A stretch of 64,000 nt of DNA from Desulforhopalus sp. (GTDB lineage Bacteria; Desulfobacterota; Desulfobulbia; Desulfobulbales; Desulfocapsaceae): the NCBI GenBank assembly GCA_030247675.1, contig JAOTRX010000005.1:338506-402505 (forward strand), read 5' to 3'. Below are positions 1 to 8,823 of this stretch, one piece after another (positions within the stretch are counted from its first letter, which is position 1; each line of letters begins with the position of its first letter). The notes under the pieces were generated by a model. The model saw nothing but the letters and a program-made list of their open reading frames with translations. It was not told the DNA's origin and ran no database searches. Made by a program: the position numbers and the translations under genes.

Positions 1-335
1 GCAGTGATCTGGCGGTAAACGGCGTCATTCCGGTTATCACCTTGTCGCGGCCGGCTGAAGATGCCATTCGCAATTCGGTGCAACATAAAGAGACCGGCGG
101 CTATCTCGCCATTGACCCGATTATCGCTCAGCGCATTCTCGACTCCATCGGCAAGGCCATCACCATGTTTGAAGGCGGCAGCCGACCGGTATTATTATCA
201 GCTCCGCAGATTCGGCCCTATGTGCGAAGCCTGACTGAGCGCTACTACCCGGCGCTGACGATCATCTCTCACAACGAAGTCACTCCAAACCTCAAAGTCA
301 GATCTCTTGGCACGGTGACACTCGATGCAAGTTAG
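1..335 (+). CDS. flhA: Flagellar export protein FlhA, C-terminal fragment (5' end outside window)
   Basis: This is the last roughly 110 residues of FlhA, the inner-membrane export-gate protein of the flagellar type III secretion system. The frame is open from the window edge. It contains the conserved C-terminal core around 'IPVITLSRPAEDAIRNSV' and 'GGYLAIDP', followed by 'VLLSAPQIRPYVRSL', all typical of the FlhA cytoplasmic domain that docks chaperone-substrate complexes. The stop at 333-335 lies inside the next gene: flhF starts at 325, an 11-nt overlap that suggests translational coupling. The N-terminal membrane half is not in the window, so nothing can be said about it. Confidence 0.93.
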   Translation, partial: SDLAVNGVIPVITLSRPAEDAIRNSVQHKETGGYLAIDPIIAQRILDSIGKAITMFEGGSRPVLLSAPQIRPYVRSLTERYYPALTIISHNEVTPNLKVRSLGTVTLDAS

Positions 336-1662
336 AGTCTTTGAAGCAGTAGACATGGCATCTGCGCTGAAAATGGTCAAACAGGAGCTGGGCCCCGAGG
401 CCCTGATACTCTCGACAAGGACCATCCGCAACGGCAAGCTTGGCCTAATGGGCAAACCCATGCTTGAGATCACCGCAGCCATCGACTCTGATTTCCCCAA
501 AGAAACAGCCGGAGCAAAAGCCCACCAAACCTCCAGGCAACGAGAATCGACGAATGGCCAAAAGATACATACCAACCGCTTCCGCCATGTAGTCGATGAC
601 CCGGTTTCTGAATTTCTCCATCAGAAAGCCGCTGCCCCGGCGCCATTCGTCGCTCCTGACCGTAAGCAAGAAAGCACTTATGCCCCCCCGGAGGATACCC
701 GGCAATCAGATCTGCAAAACGAAGTCAATGAGCTGAAGGACTTGGTAAAAAACCTGGCCGGCAAGATCTCGCAAATTGCCGATAAAGAAGAATCGGCGAC
801 CACCGGCCGGCAATTAAAGGTTAGAGAGAGCGACTTCGCCAATCGCTTCAACGCAACTACCGTGCATGGCGACCATGTCCTTTCTCTGCTTGTCGAACGA
901 GGAATAAACGTCGAAACATCAAGGACTATTGCGGGATTTCTCAGGGAAAGCCTTACCGAACAGGAACTGAGCAGCCCGGAACGGGTCCAGGCGGCAATCA
1001 AGGGCACCATCGAAGATCTTATTCAGGTCAGCCCTCCGCCCTTCTCCACCAGGAACGTTCAACAGCGTATTGCCCTGGTTGGCCCGACCGGAGTCGGCAA
1101 GACCACAACCCTTGCCAAGATCGCCGCATCGTATCTGAGCAGATACTCCAATTCCATCGCTCTTATCACCATCGACACCTACCGTATCGCTGCGGTTGAG
1201 CAACTGAAGGTCTACGGAGAGATTATGCATCTGCCGGTCGATGTGGTCATAACCGCGGAACAATTGGAGAAAGCCATTGCCAGGCATAGCGACAAGGAAC
1301 TCATCCTCATCGATACCGCCGGCCGCAGCCCTCGCGATAGCTACTGCATCGATGAGCTGGCCTCCTTTCTCAAGCCTGAGCTGAACATTGACAAGCATCT
1401 GGTACTGTCAGCCACCACCCGGGAGTATGAGCTTCTTGATGCTATTGCTCGTTTCCAAGGCCTCGGTGTCACCCATACAATTTTTACCAAGATTGATGAG
1501 TGCGCCAATCTTGGAATATTGCTTAATGTTCAGATACAAAATGCCAATCCCCTGTCGTTTTTCGCCAACGGCCAACGGGTTCCGGAAGACCTGCTTGTGG
1601 CGAGTCCACAGATTGCCGCAGAACTGATCATGTCTCCAAAGGAAGGATCAATGCATGACTAA
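325..1662 (+). CDS. flhF: Flagellar biosynthesis GTPase FlhF
   Basis: FlhF is an SRP-family GTPase that sets the site and number of flagella, usually at the pole. The 445-residue protein has the expected N-terminal start 'MQVRVFEAVDMASALKMVK', a poorly conserved linker (about residues 75-160), and the NG domain. The P-loop GPTGVGKT is at residues 253-260, DTYR at about 284-287 and DTAGR at about 330-334; the DTYRxxAVEQL stretch is a hallmark of SRP GTPases. It overlaps flhA by 11 nt and flhG by 8 nt, so the three are probably one operon. Presence of FlhF with FlhG suggests polar flagellation, which is an inference. Confidence 0.96.
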   Translation: MQVRVFEAVDMASALKMVKQELGPEALILSTRTIRNGKLGLMGKPMLEITAAIDSDFPKETAGAKAHQTSRQRESTNGQKIHTNRFRHVVDDPVSEFLHQKAAAPAPFVAPDRKQESTYAPPEDTRQSDLQNEVNELKDLVKNLAGKISQIADKEESATTGRQLKVRESDFANRFNATTVHGDHVLSLLVERGINVETSRTIAGFLRESLTEQELSSPERVQAAIKGTIEDLIQVSPPPFSTRNVQQRIALVGPTGVGKTTTLAKIAASYLSRYSNSIALITIDTYRIAAVEQLKVYGEIMHLPVDVVITAEQLEKAIARHSDKELILIDTAGRSPRDSYCIDELASFLKPELNIDKHLVLSATTREYELLDAIARFQGLGVTHTIFTKIDECANLGILLNVQIQNANPLSFFANGQRVPEDLLVASPQIAAELIMSPKEGSMHD

Positions 1663-2554
1663 TATCTCCCGCCCGGCGGCCGATCAGGCCAAGACCCTCC
1701 GGGATCTCAACACCACTCGCCCCGGCCAGGTACAGCAAAAAGACGATCAGCCCACCAGCGTCTACGCAATCACCAGCGGCAAGGGTGGCGTCGGCAAAAC
1801 CGCCTTGGTCGCCAACCTGGCCTACGTCCTCGCCTCGATGGGCAAGCGGGTGCTTATCCTCGATGCCGATCTCGGTCTGGCTAATATCGATGTTGTCTTC
1901 GGTATCTCGCCAACCTTTAATCTCAACCATTTCTTTACCGGCGAACAGGATCTGCAAACGATCATGGTCGAGGGACCGATGGGAATCAAGATCCTTCCTG
2001 CCGGCTCGGGTATCCAAAATTTTACCAACCTCAATTCGCAACAGAAGATGCGCCTTCTCGACGGTCTCGATGCCATGCAGAACCACTTTGATTTTGTTCT
2101 GATCGATACCGAGGCGGGTATTTCTGAAAATGTTACTTATTTTAATACTGCGGCCCAGGAGATACTGGTCATCACCACACCCGATCCGACGGCAATTACA
2201 GATGCCTACGCCTTGATGAAACTGCTGTCGACGCAGTATCATGAGAAGAACTTTAATTTGGTGGTCAACCAGATAGAGACTGAAGAGGACGCCCTTGATG
2301 TCTACCGGAAATTGACCATGGTTGCCAATAGATATCTTGATATTTCAATAGATTATTTGGGTTCAATCCCGGCCGACAGGCAGATGGTCGAGTCAATTCG
2401 CAAACAAAAGGTTATCAGCGAACTCTATCCGGGATCAAAAATCACCCAGGCATTTCGCCAGCTGGCCGGTCGCATCTGTTCCGAGCCAACCCAGGCCTCG
2501 CCAAAGGGTAATCTCCAGTTCTTCTGGAAAAAGTTGCTGCATATGGGGGGATAG
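1655..2554 (+). CDS. flhG: MinD-like ATPase FlhG (FleN), flagellar number regulator
   Basis: This 299-residue protein is a MinD/ParA-type ATPase that restrains flagellar number by stimulating FlhF and, in some species, by acting on flagellar transcription. The deviant Walker A KGGVGKT is at residues 43-49 and is preceded by 'VYAITSG'. It is followed by 'LILDADLGLANIDVVFG', and 'FVLIDTEAG' marks the Walker B region. The start at 1655 overlaps the end of flhF by 8 nt and has the purine-rich AGGAAGGA about 8 nt upstream. An N-terminal extension of about 40 residues precedes the ATPase core, as in other FlhG proteins, where it activates FlhF (family knowledge). Confidence 0.95.
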   Translation: MTNISRPAADQAKTLRDLNTTRPGQVQQKDDQPTSVYAITSGKGGVGKTALVANLAYVLASMGKRVLILDADLGLANIDVVFGISPTFNLNHFFTGEQDLQTIMVEGPMGIKILPAGSGIQNFTNLNSQQKMRLLDGLDAMQNHFDFVLIDTEAGISENVTYFNTAAQEILVITTPDPTAITDAYALMKLLSTQYHEKNFNLVVNQIETEEDALDVYRKLTMVANRYLDISIDYLGSIPADRQMVESIRKQKVISELYPGSKITQAFRQLAGRICSEPTQASPKGNLQFFWKKLLHMGG

Positions 2555-2563
2555 GAGAGGCCC

Positions 2564-3292
2564 ATGCTCTACAATCATACTCCTCAAATCGAAAACCGCA
2601 CCCAGCTCATCCACGATCACCTATATCTGGTTGATATAATTTCCCGGAGGATGGTGACCCAGGTTCCTTCCTTTATGAACCGGGATGACATCAAAAGTGC
2701 CGGAATGCTTGGACTTCTTGATGCAGCAAACAAGTTCGACGCCAGCAAGAATATCCTTTTCAAGACCTTTGCGGAATACCGGATCCGTGGCGCAATCCTC
2801 GATGAAATGCGCAAACTCGACTGGTTTTCCAGATCACTTCGCGACAAGCAGAACAAGATCGGCAAAACCGTCAGCGACCTGGAACTGAAGCTGGGCCGTG
2901 ATCCGGAAGACCACGAAATTGCCAAAGCCATGGATCTTTCCCTGGAAGAGTACCGCTCGGTTCTCGTCGAGGTCAGCCATCTTGGTTGCGTCAGTCTCCA
3001 TGAAACCCTTGATCATTCTGAAGAAGGCCAATCCTTTCTCGATAACCTCACCGACGAACGGCCTGGCTCCTTGCCCGGGGCAAGGATTGAGGACCAGCAA
3101 CTGACCACCGCTATTGCCCAGGTTCTTGGTCAGCTCTCAGAAAAGGAACGATTGGTAATTTCTCTTTATTACTACGAAGAGCTTACCCAAAAAGAAATTG
3201 CCGAGGCCATGGAGCTTTCCGAAGGCCGGGTAAGCCAATTGCACAGCCAGGCCCTGATCAAGTTGAAATCCAAATTGGATACTCGGCTATAG
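2564..3292 (+). CDS. fliA: RNA polymerase sigma-28 factor FliA
   Basis: FliA directs late flagellar transcription (flagellin, hook-associated genes). The 242-residue protein has sigma region 2 ('LGLLDAANKFDASK', 'FKTFAEYRIRGAILDEMRKL'), region 3 and a region 4 helix-turn-helix ('LTQKEIAEAMELSEGRVSQL', near the C-terminus). The start ATG lies 9 nt after flhG with AGGAGAGG ahead of it, so it is part of the flhF-flhG operon. Its antagonist flgM is in the same window at 9505. Three candidate sigma-28 promoters (3791, 8796, and 19120 on the minus strand) indicate where it acts. Confidence 0.96.
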   Translation: MLYNHTPQIENRTQLIHDHLYLVDIISRRMVTQVPSFMNRDDIKSAGMLGLLDAANKFDASKNILFKTFAEYRIRGAILDEMRKLDWFSRSLRDKQNKIGKTVSDLELKLGRDPEDHEIAKAMDLSLEEYRSVLVEVSHLGCVSLHETLDHSEEGQSFLDNLTDERPGSLPGARIEDQQLTTAIAQVLGQLSEKERLVISLYYYEELTQKEIAEAMELSEGRVSQLHSQALIKLKSKLDTRL

Positions 3293-3346
3293 TTCCATTT
3301 CCAAATCAAGATCCCCGCATCTTTCCCCAACCCAGGAGGCATCACT

Positions 3347-3766
3347 GTGGAATTGAACTTTTTTTTCTATCTTTTCGTGGTCGCCATGGTGTTGTTTTTG
3401 GGCGCAGTACTCAAGGCCTTTGCCCTGAAAAAAGAAAATACCCTTCTGGCCGAACAACTCACCGAAACGTCAATTTCCCTCGAACGAACCCGGCAAAACT
3501 TCCTGCGTCTCCAGGAAAGCCATGAGAAAATCGGTAACTTCCAGAACAGCATGGGCGAGGCTGAGCTGACGACAAAACTGCAAAAACCGCGTCTTGCCCA
3601 TATCCATACCCCGGAGATGTCTCGCAACACCCCGGAACGATATAGCTATATCCACTCACTTGCCGAAAAAGGCCTGTCCGTTGAAGAAATTGCCCAGGTA
3701 CTGACAATCTCTACCCATGAGGCCAATCAGGTAATGACTTTGGCAAAAATTGCCCAAGGAAATTAA
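3347..3766 (+). CDS. Small membrane-anchored DUF2802-like protein of the flagellar cluster
   Basis: The 139-residue product starts at a GTG (3347) preceded by a strong AGGAGG at 3334-3339. It has one N-terminal hydrophobic segment (about residues 4-26), then a charged, probably coiled-coil stretch (about 28-75). The C-terminal segment (about 98-135, 'SYIHSLAEKGLSVEEIAQVL') resembles a helix-turn-helix. This layout matches DUF2802-type proteins often found beside fliA and flhG in Gram-negative flagellar loci, whose role is unknown. It follows fliA after 54 nt, so it is likely co-transcribed with fliA. I cannot assign a function. Confidence 0.7.
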   Translation: MELNFFFYLFVVAMVLFLGAVLKAFALKKENTLLAEQLTETSISLERTRQNFLRLQESHEKIGNFQNSMGEAELTTKLQKPRLAHIHTPEMSRNTPERYSYIHSLAEKGLSVEEIAQVLTISTHEANQVMTLAKIAQGN

Positions 3767-3790
3767 AAGGATAAAGTTGCCTCCGAAGGG

Positions 3791-3818
3791 TTAAGTTTTG
3801 CCCGCCGGAAACCGATAA
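3791..3818 (+). promoter_or_regulatory. Candidate sigma-28 promoter upstream of flgF
   Basis: The sequence TTAAGTTT (3791-3798), a 12-nt spacer, then ACCGATAA (3811-3818) closely fits the FliA consensus TAAAGTTT-N11-GCCGATAA. An 11-nt spacing results if TAAGTTTT is taken as the -35. It sits 53 nt before the flgF start in a 105-nt gap. That placement would let sigma-28 boost rod and ring gene transcription. Confidence 0.65.
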
Positions 3819-3871
3819 GAAGTGCAACAACAAGAGATTCATCCCCCCTTTTAGGGTGTCAGGAGAAGAAT

Positions 3872-4621
3872 ATGGTATCCGGAAAATACAGCGCCCTATC
3901 CGGGGCGATAGCAAGAGAACAGGCGATCAGCAATATCAGCAACAATCTTGCGAACATCAGTACCAGCGGCTATCGCCGGTCGCAGGTCAGTTTTGAAGCC
4001 ATACTCCGCGGCGAAAAGCAGACACAAGAAGCACGAGGGATCAATTACAGCCGGGTCCGCCAAAATTTCAGCGATTTTTCCAGCGGCCCGATTCGACAAA
4101 CCGATGACCCCCTCAACTTTGCCATACACGGCGATGGTTTTTTCAAGGTTCAGGGCGCAAACGGCCCGCTATATACCAGACGCGGTGATTTCATGATTAA
4201 TGCCCAAGGCCTGCTCATGACCAGTAACGGCCTGCCAGTGCTTGATGAGGCCAATGGCCAAATCACCATCCCTGATACCGATACCAGCCGGATAGCCGTT
4301 GGGGATGACGGCACGATCTTTACCCTCGGCCCACAGGGGGCACGTTCGGAGGTCGGCAAAGTTGCAATCGCCGAGATTGCCGACAAAAAACAACTGAAAC
4401 GTGAATCCGATACCGCCTTTTCCCTGGCCCAGGGCGGCACTGAACAACCAAGCACGACCGCCCGGTTGATCCAGGGTAGCCTTGAACAGTCAAACATCAA
4501 CATGTCCTCGGAATTGACCCAGATGATTGATAGTTACCGTGCCTTTGAGACCTACCATAAGGTACTGAAAAGTTACTCGGCAATCAGCGAGACGCAAGAT
4601 GACCTCGGCACCCTCGGCTAA
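3872..4621 (+). CDS. flgF: Flagellar proximal rod protein FlgF-like
   Basis: This 249-residue protein belongs to the FlgE/F/G rod-hook family. The N-terminus carries the family signature around 'NISNNLANISTSGYRR' (about residues 22-37). The C-terminus has the conserved 'GSLEQSNINMSSELTQMID SYRAFETYHK' amphipathic-helix region. FlgF forms part of the proximal rod. It precedes flgG by 40 nt, the standard flgF-flgG order, which is why FlgF is preferred over a second FlgG. The ATG at 3872 has AGGAGAAG about 5 nt upstream. Confidence 0.9.
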   Translation: MVSGKYSALSGAIAREQAISNISNNLANISTSGYRRSQVSFEAILRGEKQTQEARGINYSRVRQNFSDFSSGPIRQTDDPLNFAIHGDGFFKVQGANGPLYTRRGDFMINAQGLLMTSNGLPVLDEANGQITIPDTDTSRIAVGDDGTIFTLGPQGARSEVGKVAIAEIADKKQLKRESDTAFSLAQGGTEQPSTTARLIQGSLEQSNINMSSELTQMIDSYRAFETYHKVLKSYSAISETQDDLGTLG

Positions 4622-4661
4622 GCCTGAGACGACAGACATTTAACCTGCAAAAGGAACTCCA

Positions 4662-5447
4662 ATGATCCGTTCACTTTGGACCGGCACGACCGGCATGCAC
4701 AGTCAGCAACTCAATATCGACGTTATCTCCAACAACCTCGCCAACGTCAGCACTAACGGCTTTAAAAAGAGCAGAGCCGATTTCCAGGACCTTCTTTACC
4801 AGACGATGAAGGTACCCGGCAGCCAAAGTTCCGCCGATACTGAATCGCCAACCGGCATTCTGGTAGGTCTTGGCGTCAGGCCTGCAGCCGTGTCGAAGGT
4901 ATTCTCCCAGGGAGATCTTATCCAGACCTTAAACGAGCTCGACGTGGCCATCGAAGGTGAAGGTTTTATCCAGGTTAGCATGCCGAACGGCAACACCGGT
5001 TATACCCGCTGCGGCGCCCTGAAGCGCGACAGCAACGGCCGGCTGACCACCTCCGATGGCTATCCGATTCTCCCAGCGATAACACTTCCCGATGGTTCTC
5101 GGCAGATTACCATCAGTGACAGCGGCATCGTCAGCGCCATAATCGGCGCCGATACGGTCTCAACAGAAATCGGTACCATCGAGCTGGCAAGTTTTACCAA
5201 TAACAGCGGCCTATCCGCCATCGGCAAGAACCTTTTTGCCGAAACCGCCGCCTCCGGAACCCCGCAAACCGGGGTTCCCGGCAGCGACGGCTACGGCACA
5301 TTGCTGCAAACCTACCTGGAGGGTTCCAACGTTAATATCGTCGAGGAACTGGCCAGTATGATCACCACCCAGAGGGCTTATGAAATCAACTCAAAGACCA
5401 TTCAAACCTCTGATGAGATGATGCAAACAACCAACAACCTGATCTAA
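4662..5447 (+). CDS. flgG: Flagellar distal rod protein FlgG
   Basis: FlgG polymerises into the distal rod that crosses the periplasm. The 261-residue length and 'MIRSLWTGTTGMHSQQLNID' start are classic FlgG, followed by 'NNLANVSTNGFKKSRADFQD' and the C-terminal 'ASMITTQRAYEINSKTIQ'. It has an AAGGA ribosome-binding site. Its stop (5445-5447) overlaps the flgA start by one base (TAATG), which implies tight coupling with flgA. Confidence 0.97.
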   Translation: MIRSLWTGTTGMHSQQLNIDVISNNLANVSTNGFKKSRADFQDLLYQTMKVPGSQSSADTESPTGILVGLGVRPAAVSKVFSQGDLIQTLNELDVAIEGEGFIQVSMPNGNTGYTRCGALKRDSNGRLTTSDGYPILPAITLPDGSRQITISDSGIVSAIIGADTVSTEIGTIELASFTNNSGLSAIGKNLFAETAASGTPQTGVPGSDGYGTLLQTYLEGSNVNIVEELASMITTQRAYEINSKTIQTSDEMMQTTNNLI

Positions 5448-6397
5448 TGATGATCCGATTTCTGCTCATAATGGTGCTCTTTTTCTCTTCGGCACGTGTT
5501 GCTCCGGCGCTTGAGATCACCTTCAACAAAAGGGCCCAAGTCACCGATTCGGTTATCCGACTAGGTGATGTGGCGACCTTTGACGAGCAGACTTCTCTGA
5601 CGGAGGCCTTAGCCACCCAGCCGATCGGCCAGGCGCCACCACCAGGAGAATCCCTCTTTCTTCGCGCCCAAAATATCAAACAGGGTTTTGCCTCAAATCA
5701 TTCTCTGCCAGGCGACACCTCCTGGGGGGGATCGGGAACTATCAGTGTCAGCCGAGAAGGTGTCATTATTTCGCCCGATCGGATTAAGGAAATTATTGCC
5801 GAGTTTATTGAGGCCAATAAGAAAAACCTGCCAAAGGCTGAAATCCAGTTTATCGCCCAATCCCTGCCCCTGCCCTTTACCATCCCCAAGGGCAACCTTG
5901 ACTATGAGGTCATACCGTCCAACCCTGCGATTTTAGGCAGTTCCAGTATGGCGATTATCTTTAAGGTCGACGACAAGGTAGTGAGAAACATGTCAGTCCG
6001 GGGCAAAATCGAGGCTCTCGCCGAAGTCGTTACCGCCTCGGAACCACTGAAAAAGGGCCTCATCCTCCGTCCGCAACACCTGAAAATGGCCACCATGAAC
6101 ATAGGTGAAAATGCCAATACTGCACTTTCCCCGGATGAAGTTGTCGGCATGCAGCTCGTAAGACCATTAGCTGCCGGCAGCCCGATAGCCACCTCCATGA
6201 TTGAGGCCCTGCCGATTATTAAACGCGGCCAAAAGGTCAGGATTATTGTGACATCCGGGGCGCTGCACCTTACGGCAACCGGCTTTGCCCACAATGACGG
6301 CAAACTTGACGAGATGATTAAGGTGCAAAATCTCAACTCCAATAAAACCATTTATGGCCGCGTTGCAGCGCCAGGCACGGTGGAGGTCATTTTGTGA
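5447..6397 (+). CDS. flgA: P-ring assembly chaperone FlgA
   Basis: FlgA is the periplasmic chaperone for FlgI during P-ring assembly. The 316-residue protein starts with a hydrophobic signal peptide (about residues 1-22, 'FLLIMVLFFSSARVAPA'). It ends in the SAF-type domain typical of FlgA: 'PLKKGLILRPQHLKMATMN', 'GMQLVRPLAAGSPI' and the C-terminal 'IKVQNLNSNKTIYGRV'. It is longer than the enterobacterial form (about 220 residues), as is common where an extra N-terminal domain is present. It shares one base with flgG and is followed after 1 nt by flgH. Confidence 0.92.
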   Translation: MMIRFLLIMVLFFSSARVAPALEITFNKRAQVTDSVIRLGDVATFDEQTSLTEALATQPIGQAPPPGESLFLRAQNIKQGFASNHSLPGDTSWGGSGTISVSREGVIISPDRIKEIIAEFIEANKKNLPKAEIQFIAQSLPLPFTIPKGNLDYEVIPSNPAILGSSSMAIIFKVDDKVVRNMSVRGKIEALAEVVTASEPLKKGLILRPQHLKMATMNIGENANTALSPDEVVGMQLVRPLAAGSPIATSMIEALPIIKRGQKVRIIVTSGALHLTATGFAHNDGKLDEMIKVQNLNSNKTIYGRVAAPGTVEVIL

Positions 6398-6398
6398 T

Positions 6399-7088
6399 AT
6401 GAAAAATCTTCTTTTATCCCTGGCAGCGCTCTTGTTTCTTAGCTCCTGCGCCCTACCGGAAAAACCTCCGATGGCGATTCGTGAACCGCTTGAGGAGATC
6501 GAGCCGCCGGTAGTCGAAAGCAACGAGCCCGGATCATTGTGGCGGGAGAGCAACCATTCGATGTTTGCCGACCGCAAAGGCCGGGATGTCGGCGATATCG
6601 TCACGGTAATCATCTCCGAAAAGGCCAGCGCCTCCAAGGAAGCAACCACCTCGACAAAACGCACCAGCAATATGTCGGCCTCTATTCCCAATTTCTTCGG
6701 TTTGGAGAATGACAAGATTTGGGCCAAAAGCCACAACCCTATTGATATCCAGAATCTGGTGAATGCCGATTTTGCCAACGGTTTTGACGGCAACGGCACC
6801 ACCACCCGCAAAGAGGATCTGAGTGCCTTTCTCACCACCCAGGTGGTCGGTCGCTACCCCAACGGCCAACTGAAGATCCGCGGCGGCAAGGAGGTTATGG
6901 TCAACAACGAGGTGCAGATCATCTATCTGACCGGCATTGTCAGACCGGTGGACATCACCTCCGACAATACCGTCAACTCCACGAAGATTCTCAATGCCCG
7001 GATCAGCTATACCGGCAAAGGCGCAATCAGCGACAAACAGGAACCCGGCTGGGCAATGCGCATGCTTGATTATGTCTGGCCGTTCTGA
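6399..7088 (+). CDS. flgH: L-ring lipoprotein FlgH
   Basis: FlgH forms the outer-membrane L-ring. I place the start at 6399 rather than at an upstream in-frame codon (6354). From 6399 the protein begins 'MKNLLLSLAALLFLSSCALP', a lipoprotein signal with lipobox LSSC (acylated Cys at residue 17). The body has 'DRKGRDVGDIVTVIISEKAS' and 'VVGRYPNGQLKIRGGKEV', which are FlgH hallmarks, and ends with 'YVWPF'. At 229 residues it matches the family. It lies 1 nt after flgA. Confidence 0.96.
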   Translation: MKNLLLSLAALLFLSSCALPEKPPMAIREPLEEIEPPVVESNEPGSLWRESNHSMFADRKGRDVGDIVTVIISEKASASKEATTSTKRTSNMSASIPNFFGLENDKIWAKSHNPIDIQNLVNADFANGFDGNGTTTRKEDLSAFLTTQVVGRYPNGQLKIRGGKEVMVNNEVQIIYLTGIVRPVDITSDNTVNSTKILNARISYTGKGAISDKQEPGWAMRMLDYVWPF

Positions 7089-7142
7089 TGGATCGGTTGC
7101 AGGAATAACGATTAGAAATCAAATGATATCTCGGTGTACGGC

Positions 7143-8255
7143 ATGAAAACTCTCCTTGCCCTGATCATGACATTTTTCCTCTGTGCCCCTCCCCTTGCTG
7201 ACGCAGCCAGGGTGAAGGATCTGGCGCAGCTGCACGGCGTTCGCAACAACCAGCTCCTAGGCTACGGCCTGATCACCGGCCTGAACGGCACCGGCGATGA
7301 CATGAAGAAGTCGGTCTTCACCCTCCAGGCCGTATACAATATGATGACCAGACACGGCATCACCATCAACCCCGACAGCATGAACGACATCAAGGTCAAA
7401 AACGTTGCCGCGGTCATGGTTACCGCCACCCTGCCGCCCTTTGCCAAATCCGGGTCGACTATCGATATCCAGGTCTCGTCAATGGGTGACTCAAAAAGCC
7501 TTGCCGGCGGCACCCTGCTCATGACCCCGCTGGTCGGGCCGGACGGCAACGTCTACGCTGTCGCCCAGGGCTCACTGTCGACCGGCTCCTTTGCCTTTGG
7601 CGGCAAGGCGGCGCAGGTGCAAAAAAACCATCCAACCGTCGGCAGCATCTCCGGCGGGGCAATCATCGAGCGTTCTTTGACCAGTGATCTCGGTGCCGGC
7701 GGCCGGCTGGAATATCAGCTGCGCAATGCCGACTTTACCACTACCGCCAACATGGCAGAAACAATCAATAAAAGTTTTGGCCCGGGCACCGCCTTCGCCG
7801 ATCCTTCCGGCACTGTAAAAGTGGCGATTCCTGAGCAATTCAAAGAAGATGTCGTGACTTTTGTAGCGGCGGTCGAGGTACTTGAGGTCGAGACCGATGC
7901 CCCGGCACGGGTGGTAGTCAATGAGCGGACCGGAACCATCGTCATGGGCCGGGACGTTCGATTGTCGACTGTTGCCGTATCCCATGGCAACCTGAGCCTT
8001 ATTATCCGTGATGACGCCACTGTTTCCCAGCCCAATCCCTTAGCTGAAGGACAAACCGTCATCACCCCGAAAACCAAGGCAACGGTTGTTGAAGAAGATG
8101 GACAGCTTGTGCTTCTCGACATGAAAAAGGGTGTGTCGATCGGCGAAATTGCCAATGCCCTCAACGCCATCGGCGCGACCCCCAGGGACCTCATTGCCAT
8201 CTTCCAGGCGATCAAGGCCTCCGGCTCCCTGCACGGCGAGCTGATTATCCTTTAA
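7143..8255 (+). CDS. flgI: P-ring protein FlgI
   Basis: FlgI forms the P-ring around the rod in the peptidoglycan layer. The mature sequence starts near 'ARVKDLAQLHGVRNNQLLGY', followed by 'GLNGTGDD', 'MLSxNDIKVKNVAAVMVTA'-like and 'GTLLMTPLVGPDGNVYAVAQ', all diagnostic. I choose ATG 7143, which gives a compact signal peptide ('MKTLLALIMTFFLCAPPLADA'), over GTG 7134 three codons upstream; neither has a strong ribosome-binding site. The product is 370 residues, normal for the family. It follows flgH after 54 nt and precedes flgJ by 18 nt. Confidence 0.95.
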   Translation: MKTLLALIMTFFLCAPPLADAARVKDLAQLHGVRNNQLLGYGLITGLNGTGDDMKKSVFTLQAVYNMMTRHGITINPDSMNDIKVKNVAAVMVTATLPPFAKSGSTIDIQVSSMGDSKSLAGGTLLMTPLVGPDGNVYAVAQGSLSTGSFAFGGKAAQVQKNHPTVGSISGGAIIERSLTSDLGAGGRLEYQLRNADFTTTANMAETINKSFGPGTAFADPSGTVKVAIPEQFKEDVVTFVAAVEVLEVETDAPARVVVNERTGTIVMGRDVRLSTVAVSHGNLSLIIRDDATVSQPNPLAEGQTVITPKTKATVVEEDGQLVLLDMKKGVSIGEIANALNAIGATPRDLIAIFQAIKASGSLHGELIIL

Positions 8256-8273
8256 TCTTACTACAGGAAAACC

Positions 8274-8591
8274 ATGGATTTTCAAATCGATCCCCGCATC
8301 ACAGCTAGCCGTTCAAGCCAACCGGTCACAGACCGCAAGGCAAAGGATCTGGCTTCCTTAAAAAAATCGAGCCAGGAGTTCGAGGCTATGCTCCTTATGG
8401 AGATGCAAAAGGCTATGCGCAAATCGGTAATGGATGGCGGGCTCTTTGAAAAGGACACCGCGTCGGAAATTTTCCGGGATATGCTCGACAGCGAAACGGC
8501 GAAGGCCGCCAGCCAGAGCAAAAGTCTTGGCATCGCTGAGGCAATGTACAAACAAATGGCCGCCGTTATCGAAAAGAAAAAACAGCCTTGA
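8274..8591 (+). CDS. flgJ: Rod-binding protein FlgJ, short form without muramidase domain
   Basis: The 105-residue product matches only the N-terminal rod-cap domain of FlgJ: 'LKKSSQEFEAMLLMEMQKAM', then 'GLFEKDTASEIFRDMLDSET', then 'GIAEAMYKQM'. The C-terminal glucosaminidase domain found in gamma-proteobacteria is absent. This is normal for many delta- and alpha-proteobacteria, where a separate enzyme makes the peptidoglycan hole. It follows flgI after 18 nt and is the last gene before a 320-nt gap with repeats. Confidence 0.9.
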   Translation: MDFQIDPRITASRSSQPVTDRKAKDLASLKKSSQEFEAMLLMEMQKAMRKSVMDGGLFEKDTASEIFRDMLDSETAKAASQSKSLGIAEAMYKQMAAVIEKKKQP

Positions 8592-8672
8592 CCAGATAAC
8601 GCCATCGACCTCCCACCGCCTTTCCAACCCATCGGTGGATTCCTTTTTACCTCCCCTTCCCAGGGAAAAGCC

Positions 8673-8724
8673 ACCTTCACGAAATTCATCCTTAAAAAGC
8701 AAGAATGAATTTCTAAGGTACTAA
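8673..8724. repeat. 52-bp palindromic direct repeat, copy 1
   Basis: This 52-nt unit is repeated identically at 8747-8798, with 22 nt between copies. Each unit is itself an imperfect palindrome: ACCTT...GAAATTCAT...AAAAAGC loop...ATGAATTTC...AAGGTACT. A long hairpin can therefore form on either strand. It lies in the gene-free stretch 8592-8911 between flgJ and the next gene. It may act as a terminator-like or RNA-stabilising structure, or be a small palindromic mobile repeat. Confidence 0.9.
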
Positions 8725-8746
8725 CCCCTTCTTTACTGGGATAAGT

Positions 8747-8798
8747 ACCTTCACGAAATTCATCCTTAAAAAGCAAGAATGAATTTCTAAGGTACTAA
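8747..8798. repeat. 52-bp palindromic direct repeat, copy 2
   Basis: This is the second identical copy of the unit at 8673-8724. In this copy the upstream flank extends the palindrome to AGTACCTT...AAGGTACT. The last bases of the repeat overlap the -35 element of the candidate sigma-28 promoter at 8796-8823. The repeat could therefore influence that promoter, or have landed beside it. Confidence 0.9.
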
Positions 8799-8823
8799 AC
8801 TTTTCCAGGGCGAGCGCCGATAA
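8796..8823 (+). promoter_or_regulatory. Candidate sigma-28 promoter for the 8912-flgM-flgN-flgKL operon
   Basis: TAAACTTT (8796-8803), a 12-nt spacer and a perfect GCCGATAA (8816-8823) match the FliA consensus very well. It lies 88 nt before the gene at 8912 and would drive the flgM-flgN-flgK-flgL group, the expected class of late flagellar genes. Confidence 0.8.
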